NCBI GenBank assembly: GCA_021287075.1
Contig: JAJTBD010000029.1
Coordinates: 1-40,185 of the forward strand
Length of the DNA stretch: 40,185 nucleotides
Source of the DNA: Micrococcales bacterium
GTDB lineage: Bacteria; Actinomycetota; Actinomycetes; Actinomycetales; Dermatophilaceae
Direction of reading: 5' to 3'
Both the position numbers and the translations under genes were made by a program. How positions within the stretch are numbered: position 1 is the stretch's first letter; each line of letters opens with the position of its first letter. A model generated the notes under the pieces. It worked only from the letters and a program-made list of their open reading frames with translations, did no database searches and had not been told where the DNA came from. This document shows, piece by piece, positions 16,948 through 26,345 of this stretch.

Positions 16948-17322
16948 TCAGACGAGTGTCGCGGCCCACAGCCCCAGGAGTGCGGCCAGCACCGAGCCGA
17001 TCACCATCGACACGAGGTATGCCGCGGCGCGGGCCCCGCCGTCGGTGTCCCAGAGGCGCACGACCTCGAGCGAGGCGGTGCTGAAGGTCGTGAAGCCACC
17101 GCAGAAACCGGTGCCGATCACCGCCTGTGTCCCGGCCGGAAAGCCGCTGTGCCCCAACGCGATCCCCGTGACCAGACCGAGGACGAAGGAGCCGGTTATG
17201 TTGACGGTCAGGGTGCCGAGCGGGAGCGCGCCGGGGCGCAGACGCCGGTTGACGAGGGCGTCGACCACGAAGCGGGCCACCGCGCCGAGGCCACCGGCGA
17301 GGGAGATCAGGAGCAGGCTCAT
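16948..17322 (-). CDS. crcB: Fluoride exporter CrcB/Fluc subunit
   Basis: This 124-residue four-helix membrane protein belongs to the Fluc family, which forms dual-topology fluoride channels that protect against fluoride. Conserved segments are GGLGAVARFVVD, the TVNITGSFVLG pore helix with Asn, and GFCGGFTTFSTASLE, which contains the Phe and Thr residues lining the pore. Its ATG overlaps the stop of the second crcB copy (ATGA). Adjacent non-identical copies usually form an antiparallel heterodimer, so both genes are probably needed. Confidence 0.93.
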   Translation of the reverse strand: MSLLLISLAGGLGAVARFVVDALVNRRLRPGALPLGTLTVNITGSFVLGLVTGIALGHSGFPAGTQAVIGTGFCGGFTTFSTASLEVVRLWDTDGGARAAAYLVSMVIGSVLAALLGLWAATLV

Positions 17323-17747
17323 GCGCCAGGCTCCGGCACCGGATCGCTCGGGCGGCGGCGGGCGATGGCATAGCCCGCAGCGGCGGCGAGACAGCCGAGG
17401 ACCGCCGTGCCCGCGGCATACCCCATCGCGAGGGGCGTTGTCAGGCGGGCGGTCTCGACGGCGAAGGTGCTGTAGGTGGTGTAGCCGCCGAGGAGGCCGG
17501 TGCCGGCGCCGAGCCGCACCTGACGGCGCCAGCCGGAGTCGGGGCCTCGGCGCGCCAGGGTCTCCAGGAGCAGCCCGAGGAGGAAGGCGCCGGTGACATT
17601 GATGGCGAAGGTCGCCCACGGCCATCCGCCGGCGCGGGCGGGGAACGCGCCCTCGAGCGCTGCCCGCACCGCCGTCCCGAGGCTGCCGCCGAGGAAGACG
17701 AGCAGCAGCAGCCTCGGGTCGTGGTGGGCTGGCGTGTGCTCGGGCAT
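17319..17747 (-). CDS. crcB: Fluoride exporter CrcB/Fluc subunit (first of pair)
   Basis: This 142-residue Fluc protein has GGSLGTAVRAALE, FAINVTGAFLLGLLLE and GTGLLGGYTTYSTFAVE; the second copy has Phe where this one has Tyr in the GGxTTxSTF motif. It is the promoter-proximal member of the pair. A possible -10 (GATAAT on the minus strand) lies about 30 nt upstream of ATG 17747, leaving no room for a fluoride riboswitch. A short Arg-rich tail (IARRRPSD) suggests C-in topology. Confidence 0.93.
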   Translation of the reverse strand: MPEHTPAHHDPRLLLLVFLGGSLGTAVRAALEGAFPARAGGWPWATFAINVTGAFLLGLLLETLARRGPDSGWRRQVRLGAGTGLLGGYTTYSTFAVETARLTTPLAMGYAAGTAVLGCLAAAAGYAIARRRPSDPVPEPGA

Positions 17748-17804
17748 GGCCTTCTCCGCGCGTGGGCTGGGGTCGCCAGCATTATCACCCCGAGCCGCGC
17801 GCGG

Positions 17805-20800
17805 TCAGAGCACGGCCGAGGTCGCGCTCGATGCCTTGACCACGGTGGTGTATCCGCTCTTGCGCCCGGTCACCTTGACCACGATCGTCTTGCGGCGGTC
17901 ATAGCTCGAGAGGCGGTAGGTCTTGGCCGTGGCGCCCGAGATGGCCACACCGGAGCGGTACCACTGATAGGTCAGGGTGACCGGCGCGGGACCCCACGTG
18001 CCCGGGTTGGCCGTCAGGGTGTAGCCCACCCGCTTGGTGCCGCTGATCGTCGGCACCGGCGTCGGCGTCAGTGTCCCGATCGCGATGGCAGCCGTCGCCA
18101 GCGATGCCTTGGTGACGGTGGTGTAGCCCGTCTTGCGACCGGTCACCCGCACCGTGATCGTCTTGGCATAGTCCGCACCGGTCAGCGTGTAGCCAGACGC
18201 CGTGGCACCCGAGATCGCCACACCAGAGCGGAACCACTGATAGGACAACGTCACCGGCGCCGGACCCCACGCCCCAGGGGTGGCCGTCAGCCGATAGCCG
18301 ACCTTCTTGGTCCCGGTGATCGTCGGCACCGGCGTCGGCGTCAGCGACCCGATCGCCACCGCGGCCGTCGCCGCCGAGGTCTTGGCCACCGTCGCATACC
18401 CAGCCTTGGCCCCGGTCACCCGCACCGTGATCGTCTTGGCATAGTCCGCACCCGTCAGCGTGTAGCCAGACGCCGTCGCACCAGAGATCGCCACACCAGA
18501 GCGGAACCACTGATAGGACAACGTCACCGGCGCCGGACCCCACGCCCCAGGCGAGGCCGTCAGGCCCGAGCCCACCTTGGCCGTGCCGGAGACCGTCGGG
18601 GTCGGCGCGGTGAGGAGGCCGATGACCGGGCCGACCGACGCCGAGACCGCACTGGTGACCCGATAGCCGGCCTTGACGGCAGTGACCCGCAGACCGACCG
18701 TCTTGCCCTGGTCCGCGGCCACGGGCACATAGGTCGTGCCGGTGGCCCCAGGGACCGCCACGCCGCCGACGACCCACTGATAGGCGAGGGTGTCCGGTGT
18801 CGGGCTCCAGGCACCGGCGGACCCGGTCAGCGTCGAGCCGACCATGGGGGTGCCGGACACAGTGGGCACGGGGGCCGAGGTGAACGACTGGGTGCCACCG
18901 ACCATCTCGAGGTTCTTGCCGGTCAGGGCGGCGCCGGCAGTGACCGTGATGGTGACTGCCTCCGAGGCGTCGGTCACGCCCGGCCAATAGCGGTTCACGC
19001 ACGCATTCGACTCCTCGCCGCTGTGCGCGAGGCAGTCCCACACGTTCAGCGTGTAGACGCCCGGCTGGACGCCGGTCACGGTGAACGTGCCGTCAGCGGC
19101 CGTCGTCGCGAGATACCGGTTGCCATCCGCGCCCGCGCTCACAACCACGGTCGCGTCGGCGACAGGGACACCGCGCTCGGTGATCTTGCCCGACACAGTG
19201 GCAGGGAGCGCCGCGGGCGGAGGGGCCATCGCGACGTCCAGACCGGTCGTGGTCTTGCCCGGCGTGGGCGTGAGCGCGAGAGCCGTGGCCGCACTTGGCT
19301 GCCCCCGCCACCACTGGGTGACCAGCCCGTGGGCGCTGAAGCGGAGCTTGAGCGGCACGGCCGGCAGGCCGCCCAGCGCCCATGCCCCACCGTTGTAGAA
19401 CCGTCCGGAGCGCACCACGACACCCGCAGAGTCGAGCGCATCGACGACGACCGCATCCGAGGTGCCCGAGGGGACGGTGACGCGACCGGCGAGGCCGCCG
19501 CCGAGGTCCACGACCGCGGTGGGCGCCGAGACCGTCTGGCCGTTGGCGACCGTCACCGCGGCACCGGTGCCGGCGGCATACGACCCGCCGACCCACCGCA
19601 GCACATAGGGCGACGCCGCGTCGACCAGCACCCGGGCGCTGCCGGCGGCGAGGCCGCTCACCCGATAGACGCCCTCGTAGGTCACCGAGCCTCGGCGGAC
19701 ACCCGCCGCGTCGACGACTGTCACCAGCACGCCGGAGAGCGGCTTGCCCGCCGCGTTCTGGACCTTGCCGGTGAGGATGCCGGCGCGGTATGCCGTGAGA
19801 GCCAGCGGTCCCGTCGCCGGCACAGTCACCGGCGTGCGGGGGATGGCCAGCCCCAGACCGCTGTCATCGCGCAGGCGCACCTCATAGCCGCCCGCTGGCA
19901 GGTCGGAGAGCGAGAAGGTGCCGTCGGCGCCGAGGGGGGCGCTCTGGTATGGGTCGGAGCCTGGCAGCGCGATCTCGACGGACAGCTGCTCATAGGTGCT
20001 GGCCGGCACCCCCGCCGGCAGCGACACCGTCCCGGTGAGCGGTGGCGGCGCATACTCGGCGTCCGGCAGGAGGCTGAAGTCGATGCCGCTCCTGGTCGAG
20101 CCTGCGGTGGTGCGGACGAGGGTGGCGTCCAACCACTCCGCGGCGGCCCGGTAGTAGGTCGTGCGATAGCCGGGGCCCGATGAGTCGGCCTCCACGACAT
20201 AGTCGCCGGGGGGCAGGCCGGTGACGTTCCATGTGCCGTCGCTCGTCTGCTCCTGCGCGACGCGGGAGCGTCGGGTCACGTCATAGACAGTCACCCAGCC
20301 CGCGACCCGGGAGCCGCCGGCAGTGACCGTGCCGCTGAGGGTGCTGCCGCGGCCCAGCGAGAAGTCGACGCCCGTGCGTGCGCCCGTCGTGACCGTCAGT
20401 GGGACGGCGCTCTCCGGGGTGTCCTTGTGGTCCCACCACTGGGGCGCGTGCTCGGCGGCGCTCGCTCGCAGGGTGTAGGTCCCGGGGGGCAGACCGACGA
20501 GGCTGTAGGAGCCGTCGGCGGCGAGCTCGGCATACCGATAGGTCCCGTTGCTCACGTCGGCCGGGATGGCCAGGACGCCCGCACTGACAGCCTGGGTCGG
20601 GTCGAGAAGGGCAACGCGGCCGGACACGCTGGCCCCCCGCGCGAGGCTCGCGTCGGCGCTCAGGCGCTGGCCGGCGGCGAGCGTGATGGCGGTGGCGGTG
20701 GCACTGGTCGCGGCATCACGCCAGTACTCGCCCACGTAGGGGCTGTCGTAGGGCGGTAGGAATTGCATGGTGTAGCTGCCGGCCGGCAGTCCGGCGACCT

Positions 20801-23122
20801 CGTAACGGCCGTCCGCGCCGGTCTCGGCGTAGCCCCAGCCCAGGTATGCCCCGCGCGCGACCTCGACCGTGGCGCCGGCGATGGGCGAGCCGTCGGGGGC
20901 GGTCACCCGGCCGCTGATCACCGCCATCTCGGTGAGCTGGACGCTCTTGCCGCTGAGCGCCGCACCTGAAGTCAGCGAGAGGTATGCCGCGGTGTCGATG
21001 TCGGCCGCGTTCTGCCACCACAGCCCGCTGTAGCCCACGAGGCGTCCGTCGAACTCGAGTGTGTAGGAGCCCGTGGGGAGGCCGCCGATCGTGTAGTTGC
21101 CGGCTGTGTCGGTCTCGACCGACTCACTCCGCTCCCCTGTCCGCTCGACCGCGGAGACCCGCACACCGGCCACGCCCACCCCGCCGGTGCCGGTGACCCG
21201 GCCCGAGATGGAGCCGATGCGGCTGAGGTCGGCGTCGAGCCCGGTGCGGCTGGTGCCCGCGGGGACGGTGAGGTAGTCGGCCTGCGAGCGCAGGACGGCG
21301 CCGCCGAGGTACTGCGGGGCCAGCCCGGCCGAGGCCGGCGGGACGTAGCGCAGGGTGTAGACGTCGCCCGGGAGTGCGCCGATGCGGAAGGCGCCGGTCT
21401 CGTCGGTGGTAGCGAACAGCGTGCCGGACTCGACCCAGGCATCGTGATCGGCGGGGACCGCATAGACCCGCACGTCGGCGACGCCCGCGCCGGCGGCGGT
21501 GACCCGGCCGGCCAGGACCGCACCCTTGACCACGCTCGTGGTCCCGAGGTCGACGCGTTGGCCCTGGACCTCGAAGTCCTGGCCCGCGGCGGTGCGGACC
21601 GTGGTCGTCACATAGACCTCGGCGGGGTCGCTGATCTCCACCCAACAGGTCCCTTCGGCCCCGTCGATGGCATAGTGTCCGGCCGCGTCGGTGAGGGCGG
21701 CGGGATAGAGCATCTGGTCGCCGGCCGAGCACCTGGCCTGCACATGGAGGTTGGGCAGCGGTGCGCCGGAGGCGGCAACCACGGTGCCGGTGATCTGAGC
21801 GCCGGTGGGCGGGGATGTGGTTGGGGCGAGGGTCATGTCGATCCCCGCGGTCTCCTGGCCGAGGGTGACGTCCACCGGGTCCGCGGCCTCAGCCGTCGAA
21901 GCGGCGCGCCACCACCTGTCGCCGTAGTGGATGCCCCCGGCGTCGTCGGATGCCCCGAACTGCACCGTGTGCGGGCCGCTGTCGACGCCGGTCACGGTGT
22001 AGGCGCCGGGCTGGCCGTAGTAGCCCTGGAGGTGGCCTGCCGGGTCCATCACGTCGACGTAGACCACGGCATTCGGGTTGTCGTCCGCGACAGACACGGT
22101 GCCGCTCACGGTGCCTCCGAGGGGCAGCACCATGTCCTTGCCGGTGAGGGCCGCACTGTCTGCGACCTGGAAGTACGCCACCGGAGTGGTCGGCGAGGTC
22201 TGCCCGTAGGACCGCGAGACGTGTCCCTCGGCAGAGAACTCGAGGGTGTACATCCCCGCGAGCAGACGGGGCACGGTGAAGCTGCCGTCGTCATTGGACA
22301 ATGCCCATCCCAGCTCGCCACGCTGACGGTCTCGCGCCGTGACCTGCACCCCGGCCAGGGGCTGGCCCGACCCGTCGCGCACCACGCCGCTGATCCGCGC
22401 GCCGGCCACGAGCGCGGCGCTCACCGACACCGGGACCCCGCCGGTCACGACGATCGCCGTGGCGGCCTCCCGGGTGCTCGCGCCCGAGTGCCACTGGGAC
22501 ATGTAGATCGTGTCGGCCGCGTCGAACTGGACGAGATAGCGACCGCTCGGCACGTCGGGGATCGTGAACGCCCCGTCACTCATGGAGTAGCCGGTGAAGA
22601 CCGGGTCACCGCTCTCGTCGTCGGCCCGGAAGAGCTTGACCGCCACGTCGGCCACTCCCCCGCCGGTGGTGGCGGTGACCTTGCCGCTGACCACGGTGGT
22701 GCGCTGGAGTCGGATGTCCTTGCCGGTGAGGCTGGCGCCGGCCGTCACCTCGACCGTGTCCACGGGCTGGCCGTTGACGGTGCTCGCATAGCTGCCGGCG
22801 AGGTAGCCGGTGGCGTTGGCCTGGAGGCGGTGGGCACCCTCGGGCAGCGTCAGTGTGTAGCGACCGTCCGACCGGTGATCGCGGGCGCCTCTGAGGTGTC
22901 GGGGTCGGTGACCTGCGCACCCTTGACCGGCGCGCCAGTCTCGGAGTCGGTGACCATGCCGCTGACAGTCCCCGTGGCTGTCGCGACGGCAGGTGCCGCC
23001 TCGGCCCCGGGCGCGGCCTGGAGTCCGGTCACCAGTGCCACTGCGAACAGCGCGAGCAGGGCTATCAGCCGACCAATGTGGCTGTGGTGGAAGCGGATTG
23101 GTCGCCGACCGGCCATGGACAT
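17805..23122 (-). CDS. Giant secreted repeat protein (carboxypeptidase-regulatory-like repeats), frameshifted
   Basis: A signal peptide (SHIGRLIALLALFAVALVTG, then AAPGAEA) precedes about 13-14 beta-sandwich repeats of roughly 90-110 residues. Each has an xSGxVT opening, a gxPxxGVxV strand, DGxYxxxGLPxGxYTLxF and a tail ending alxGxd; these resemble the carboxypeptidase regulatory-like/CNA-B class. Four C-terminal repeats of about 90 residues follow (VGxxLTaxPGaWgPapVTLSYQWfRsGvaIsGAT), common in actinobacterial exported proteins. No sortase signal or membrane anchor is seen. The first 90 codons are in a different frame from the remaining reading frame; one missing base near 22870/22871 would restore ITGxDGRYTLTLPEGAHRL and a product of about 1772 residues. 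As given, translation from 23122 stops at 22850. ATG 23116 is an alternative start. It is either a true pseudogene or a sequencing error. Confidence 0.8.
18141..18552. repeat. Near-identical 139-bp direct repeats in the giant gene
   Basis: Positions 18141-18279 and 18414-18552 match with about three differences by eye, at a period of 273 bp (91 codons). The flanking repeats of the same protein family are far more diverged, so this pair reflects recent duplication or gene conversion. The two copies encode the DYAKTITVRVTG and VTLSYQWFRSG parts of neighbouring C-terminal repeats. Confidence 0.8.
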
Positions 23123-23247
23123 GGGCCCTCCACGGGATGGCGGTGGGGTGTCTCGTCAGGCTGGCGAGAGGGTCGCCCCGTCACCGTCGCTCACACTAGG
23201 GACCAGCGGGCCCCGCAGTCAGGCGAATGCGGAGAAAAGGACCGTGC

Positions 23248-23289
23248 GCACGCGGCATACCCCACGCAATAGAGGGGTATGCCGCGTGC
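23248..23289 (-). terminator. Hairpin terminator of the two-component operon
   Basis: A perfect 16-bp inverted repeat (GCACGCGGCATACCCC and its complement) encloses a 10-nt loop. It starts directly after the response regulator's stop codon on the minus strand. Both arms contain the 9-mer that is over-represented throughout this window. It would end the kinase-regulator transcript before the giant gene's promoter region. Confidence 0.8.
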
Positions 23290-23940
23290 TCAGCGCAGGC
23301 CCGCGCGGTCGGCGAGGATGCCGACCTCCACGCGGGAGGAGGCGCCGAGTTTGGCCTGGGCGTGGGAGAGGTGGCTCTTGACCGTGGCCTCGCCGAGGAA
23401 GAGCTCGGCGGCGATCTGGGGCGTGGACCTGCCCTGCGCGACCAGCCGCACGATGTCGCGCTCGCGATCGGTGAGGGTGGCGATCAGGGCGACGGCGGAC
23501 TCGCGCAGCGCGAGGGCCGGGTCGTTGCGCAGGTGCTCGACGACCTGTCGGGCGCTGCGGGAGGACAGGGCGCCCTCGCCCGCTGCGACATTGCGGACCG
23601 AGGAGATGATCTCCTGCGGCGAGCTCGTCTTGAGCAGGAAGCCGGCTGCGCCGGCACCGAGCGCCCGGAGCAGCACGTCGTCGAGGTCGAAGGTCGTCAG
23701 CACGATGACCCGGGGCGGGTCGGGGAGTCGCTGGAGCTCGGCGGTCGCGGCGATGCCGTCCTGGCGGGCCATCCGGATGTCCATCAGGACCACATCGGGG
23801 TGGTGGCGGTGGACGGCCTCGACGACCTGGTCGCCGTCGGCCACATCGGCGACGACCTCGATGTCGTCGGCGCTGCCGAGCATGCGGGTGAGCGCGTCGC
23901 AGACCAAGGGGTCGTCGTCGACGATCAGGACCCGGATCAT
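23290..23940 (-). CDS. NarL/LuxR-type two-component response regulator
   Basis: This 216-residue regulator has a receiver domain with acidic residues D8-D9-D10, phospho-acceptor D54 in VVLMDIRM, Thr near VIVLTTFD and Lys in GFLLKTSS. A C-terminal LuxR helix-turn-helix follows (LTDRERDIVRLVAQG, then TPQIAAELFLGEATVKSHLSHA, in part). It should bind DNA after phosphorylation by the kinase encoded just upstream, whose stop overlaps this ATG by 4 bp. Direct repeats ahead of the kinase gene are candidate binding sites. Confidence 0.94.
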   Translation of the reverse strand: MIRVLIVDDDPLVCDALTRMLGSADDIEVVADVADGDQVVEAVHRHHPDVVLMDIRMARQDGIAATAELQRLPDPPRVIVLTTFDLDDVLLRALGAGAAGFLLKTSSPQEIISSVRNVAAGEGALSSRSARQVVEHLRNDPALALRESAVALIATLTDRERDIVRLVAQGRSTPQIAAELFLGEATVKSHLSHAQAKLGASSRVEVGILADRAGLR

Positions 23941-25328
23941 GATGAGGCCTCGCTGTCTGTGTGGCTGCTGCGTGAGTCGCTACTACGCGAATCACCACGG
24001 CGTGAGTCGGCGCCCCCGGTGTCGCTGCCCCCGGTGTCGGTGGCCGCGCCGGCCTCGGACCAGACCCAGGGCAGGTGGGCCGCCGCGCGGAAGACCCCAT
24101 CGTCATCGACCCAGCAGCGCCACTCTCCGGCCAGCTGCTCGACCCGGGTCTGCGCCCCGGTCAGCCCGCGGCCCGGTCGGACGGTGGCACCGCCGCCCGC
24201 CGGCACCCGGTTGGCCAGCTCGATGTCGACACCGGTGCCGGGCGTGGCGCGCACGAGCACCCGCACGCCGAGCCCGGGGGCGTGCTTGCGGGCGTTGGTG
24301 AGCAGCTCCTGGGTGAGGCGATAGGCGCTGCGGGAGGTCTGGAGGTCGAGCCGCTCGACCGACTCCAGCTGGATCGTGGAGACGACCGTGACACCGGTGG
24401 CGAGCGTCTCGTCGACCAGCGCGGCGACATCGCGCAGGGTCGGCACGGCTGTGGCCACATCGGGCGCCTCGGGTGTCTGGAGCGTCGCGAGCAGGTGGCG
24501 CAGGTCGGCCATCGACTGCTGGGCATTGGCCCGCACCAGCGCGGCCGACTGGGCCAGGCGCTGGTCGTCGCCGGCGGTCATCTCGAGCGCACCGGCGTGG
24601 AGCGAGAGCATCGAGAGCCGGTGGCCGAGGGCGTCGTGCACCTCTCGCGCGATCCGCTCGCGCTCGGCCTGACGGGCCACCTCGTCGCTGAGACTGTCGA
24701 CCACGACCTGCTGGGCCGCGTCGGACTCGCGCCGGTCACTCGCCTGGGCCCGGTCGCGGATCAGCATGGCGACGCCGAAGGTGATCGCCACCAGAGCCGA
24801 CGAGATCGCCAGCACCACCCACAGCGCCAGCGGCTCGAGGCCGGTGGCACCCTCCTCTGCGCGGAGCATCTGCCAGAAGGACGCCGCCGTCGACGTCCCC
24901 CGGCTGTCGCGCCAGGTCGATGCGGTCGTCGCGGCAAAGAGCAGCGCGGCCAGGGCGGCGGTGACCTGGTCGAGCCGGCGGACCGTCGCCGAGCCGAAGG
25001 CGATGAGCGCCGGCACCGGGTCGAGCGGGAGCAGCAGCGCCACGAGACTGGTGGCGATCGAGACCATCTCGGGGAAGCGCCGGCGACAGACAAGCGAGGC
25101 CGCCGTGATCAGCCCGAGGAGCCAGAGGAGCAGCGCCGGACCGCTCGCGGGGGCGTTGGGCGTCGCCCCGCCCCGCACATCCCAGGTGCTGATCGCGAGC
25201 ACCGAGGTGACGAAGCAGATCGGGAAATAGAGCAGCCAGGTGCGGCCCTGCACCGAGCGCAGCCCCTGCTTCCAGCGCGCCCCGCCGGGGGCGGTCGGCG
25301 GCGGTGAGTAGGGGGCTCCGGTGGTCAC
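23937..25328 (-). CDS. Membrane sensor histidine kinase (HisKA_3/DesK-like)
   Basis: This 463-residue kinase has five or six membrane helices in the first 190 residues, then a dimerisation domain with phospho-acceptor His at about residue 231 (AREVHDALGHRLSM), and an ATPase domain with the N-box TQELLTNARKHAPG and a GRGLTGAQTRVEQL G-box. The C-terminal 40 residues are Ser/Asp/Arg-rich low complexity. There is no recognisable extracellular sensor domain, so stimulus sensing is probably within the membrane. GTG at 25328 is 6 nt after TACGGT (minus strand, 25335-25340), suggesting a leaderless mRNA. It is co-translated with the NarL-type regulator. Confidence 0.9.
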   Translation of the reverse strand: MTTGAPYSPPPTAPGGARWKQGLRSVQGRTWLLYFPICFVTSVLAISTWDVRGGATPNAPASGPALLLWLLGLITAASLVCRRRFPEMVSIATSLVALLLPLDPVPALIAFGSATVRRLDQVTAALAALLFAATTASTWRDSRGTSTAASFWQMLRAEEGATGLEPLALWVVLAISSALVAITFGVAMLIRDRAQASDRRESDAAQQVVVDSLSDEVARQAERERIAREVHDALGHRLSMLSLHAGALEMTAGDDQRLAQSAALVRANAQQSMADLRHLLATLQTPEAPDVATAVPTLRDVAALVDETLATGVTVVSTIQLESVERLDLQTSRSAYRLTQELLTNARKHAPGLGVRVLVRATPGTGVDIELANRVPAGGGATVRPGRGLTGAQTRVEQLAGEWRCWVDDDGVFRAAAHLPWVWSEAGAATDTGGSDTGGADSRRGDSRSSDSRSSHTDSEASS

Positions 25329-25362
25329 GCTCTGACCGTATCCGCTGGTGCCGACAGCCGGC

Positions 25363-25410
25363 CTCCCCCGATCGGCTCGGCGCGGCATACCGGATCTCCC
25401 CCGATCGGCT
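25363..25410. promoter_or_regulatory. Paired direct repeats in the kinase/DUF4352 divergent promoter region
   Basis: The 15-mer CTCCCCCGATCGGCT occurs at 25363-25377 and again at 25396-25410, exactly 33 bp (about three helical turns) apart. Each contains the palindrome CCGATCGG. They lie about 25-70 bp upstream of the kinase -10 element and between the divergent kinase and DUF4352 genes. They are good candidates for operator sites of the adjacent NarL-type regulator, by inference from position only. Confidence 0.5.
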
Positions 25411-25453
25411 GGGCAGGTGCGGCCGATAGGCGGGCGACGAGGAGGTATGCCGC
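25381..25453. repeat. Widely spaced inverted copies of the GCGGCATACC motif
   Basis: CGCGGCATACC at 25381-25391 and its reverse complement at 25443-25453 frame a 51-bp interval holding one of the direct repeats. The 11-bp arms match perfectly. The same word is abundant elsewhere in the window, so a local function is uncertain. Confidence 0.5.
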
Positions 25454-25517
25454 GCGATGGGCTTGGTCCCAGGCAACCCGCCACCGCCAGCAGCGGCTCA
25501 CGACAAGGAGATTCCCC

Positions 25518-26303
25518 ATGAGCACCCCCTCCGGCCCCACCCAGCCCCAGCAGCCCGAGCCCCAGTGGCAGGGCCAGCCCCAGCAGCAGTGGCAGCCGCC
25601 CGCCGGCCAGCCCCAGCAGCAGTGGCAGCCGCCCGCCGGCCAGCCCCAGCAGCAGTGGCAGCCGAGCAACCCGCCCGCGCCGCCGGCGCCCGCGCCGAAG
25701 CAGAAGAGCTGGTTCGCCCGACACAAGATCCTCACCGCTCTGCTCGCGCTCTTCCTCCTCGGCGGCCTCGCCTCGGCACTCGGCGGCGGGGGCGACAGCT
25801 CCACAGATGCGGCGACCGGGGAGACCAGTCCGGCTGCGAGCGCCGCGGCGTCATCGCCGGCCAAGCCCTCCTCCGCCACACCCGCCAAGAAGCCCGAGCC
25901 GGCCGCAACCGCTGGCATCGGCACGAAGGTGCGGGACGGCAAGTTCGAGTTCACGGTCACCAAGGTGGAGGCCGGCGGGAAGCAGGTCGGCGACTCGAGT
26001 TTTGGCGAGAAGGCCCAGGGCAGCTTCCATCTCGTGCACCTGACCATCAGCAACATCGGCGACAAGGCGCAGATGATGTTTGACAGCAACCAGAAGGTCA
26101 AGGACGCCCAGGGGCGCGAGTTCGAGCCCAACTCGATGGCCGCGATCCTGTTGCCCGACAACGACATCTGGATGAAGGACATCAACCCGGGCAACACCCT
26201 CAATGGTGTCCTCGTCTATGACATGCCGGACGGCAGCACCCCGACCTCGATCGAGCTGCACGACTCGATGTTCTCCGGGGGTGTGACCGTCTCGCTCAAG
26301 TGA
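25518..26303 (+). CDS. DUF4352-type membrane-anchored exported protein
   Basis: This 261-residue protein has a Pro/Gln/Trp-rich cytoplasmic N-terminus of about 70 residues with tandem 11-residue repeats (QPQQQWQPPAG), a positively charged KQKSWFARHK, one membrane helix (ILTALLALFLLGGLASALGG), an Ala/Ser/Pro linker, and an extracytoplasmic immunoglobulin-like DUF4352 domain. In that domain KFEFTVTKVEAGGK, GSFHLVHLTISNIGDKAQ and a later SFHLV-type strand are typical, ending with a VTVSLK strand. AAGGAG lies 8 nt before ATG 25518. Divergent from the two-component operon, it may belong to the same regulon. The role is unknown; relatives include telokin-like lipoproteins. Confidence 0.87.
   Translation: MSTPSGPTQPQQPEPQWQGQPQQQWQPPAGQPQQQWQPPAGQPQQQWQPSNPPAPPAPAPKQKSWFARHKILTALLALFLLGGLASALGGGGDSSTDAATGETSPAASAAASSPAKPSSATPAKKPEPAATAGIGTKVRDGKFEFTVTKVEAGGKQVGDSSFGEKAQGSFHLVHLTISNIGDKAQMMFDSNQKVKDAQGREFEPNSMAAILLPDNDIWMKDINPGNTLNGVLVYDMPDGSTPTSIELHDSMFSGGVTVSLK
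25575..25661 (+). repeat. 33-bp tandem repeat (QPQQQWQPPAG coding)
   Basis: Two full units and a partial third of a 33-bp sequence repeat at the DNA level, almost identically (25575-25607, 25608-25640, 25641-25661). Such arrays can change copy number by slippage and would lengthen or shorten the cytoplasmic tail of the DUF4352 protein in frame. Confidence 0.85.
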
Positions 26304-26315
26304 GACGAGGAGGGG

Positions 26316-26345
26316 GACGGCGGCTGGCCTCGGTCAGCCGCCGTC
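26316..26345. terminator. Bidirectional hairpin terminator
   Basis: GACGGCGGCTG pairs perfectly (11 bp) with CAGCCGCCGTC across an 8-nt loop. It lies between the convergent DUF4352 and membrane-protein genes and overlaps the stop codon of the latter. Confidence 0.75.

Noticed and set aside
17748..17804. A fluoride riboswitch before the crcB pair
   Set aside because: The gap is too short and lacks the conserved pseudoknot sequences.
17721..23381. Long plus-strand open frames (about 820 and 645 codons) opposite the giant gene
   Set aside because: They are low-complexity Arg/Gly/His-rich shadows with no recognisable domain. The minus strand has clear repeats, a signal peptide and consistent codon use.
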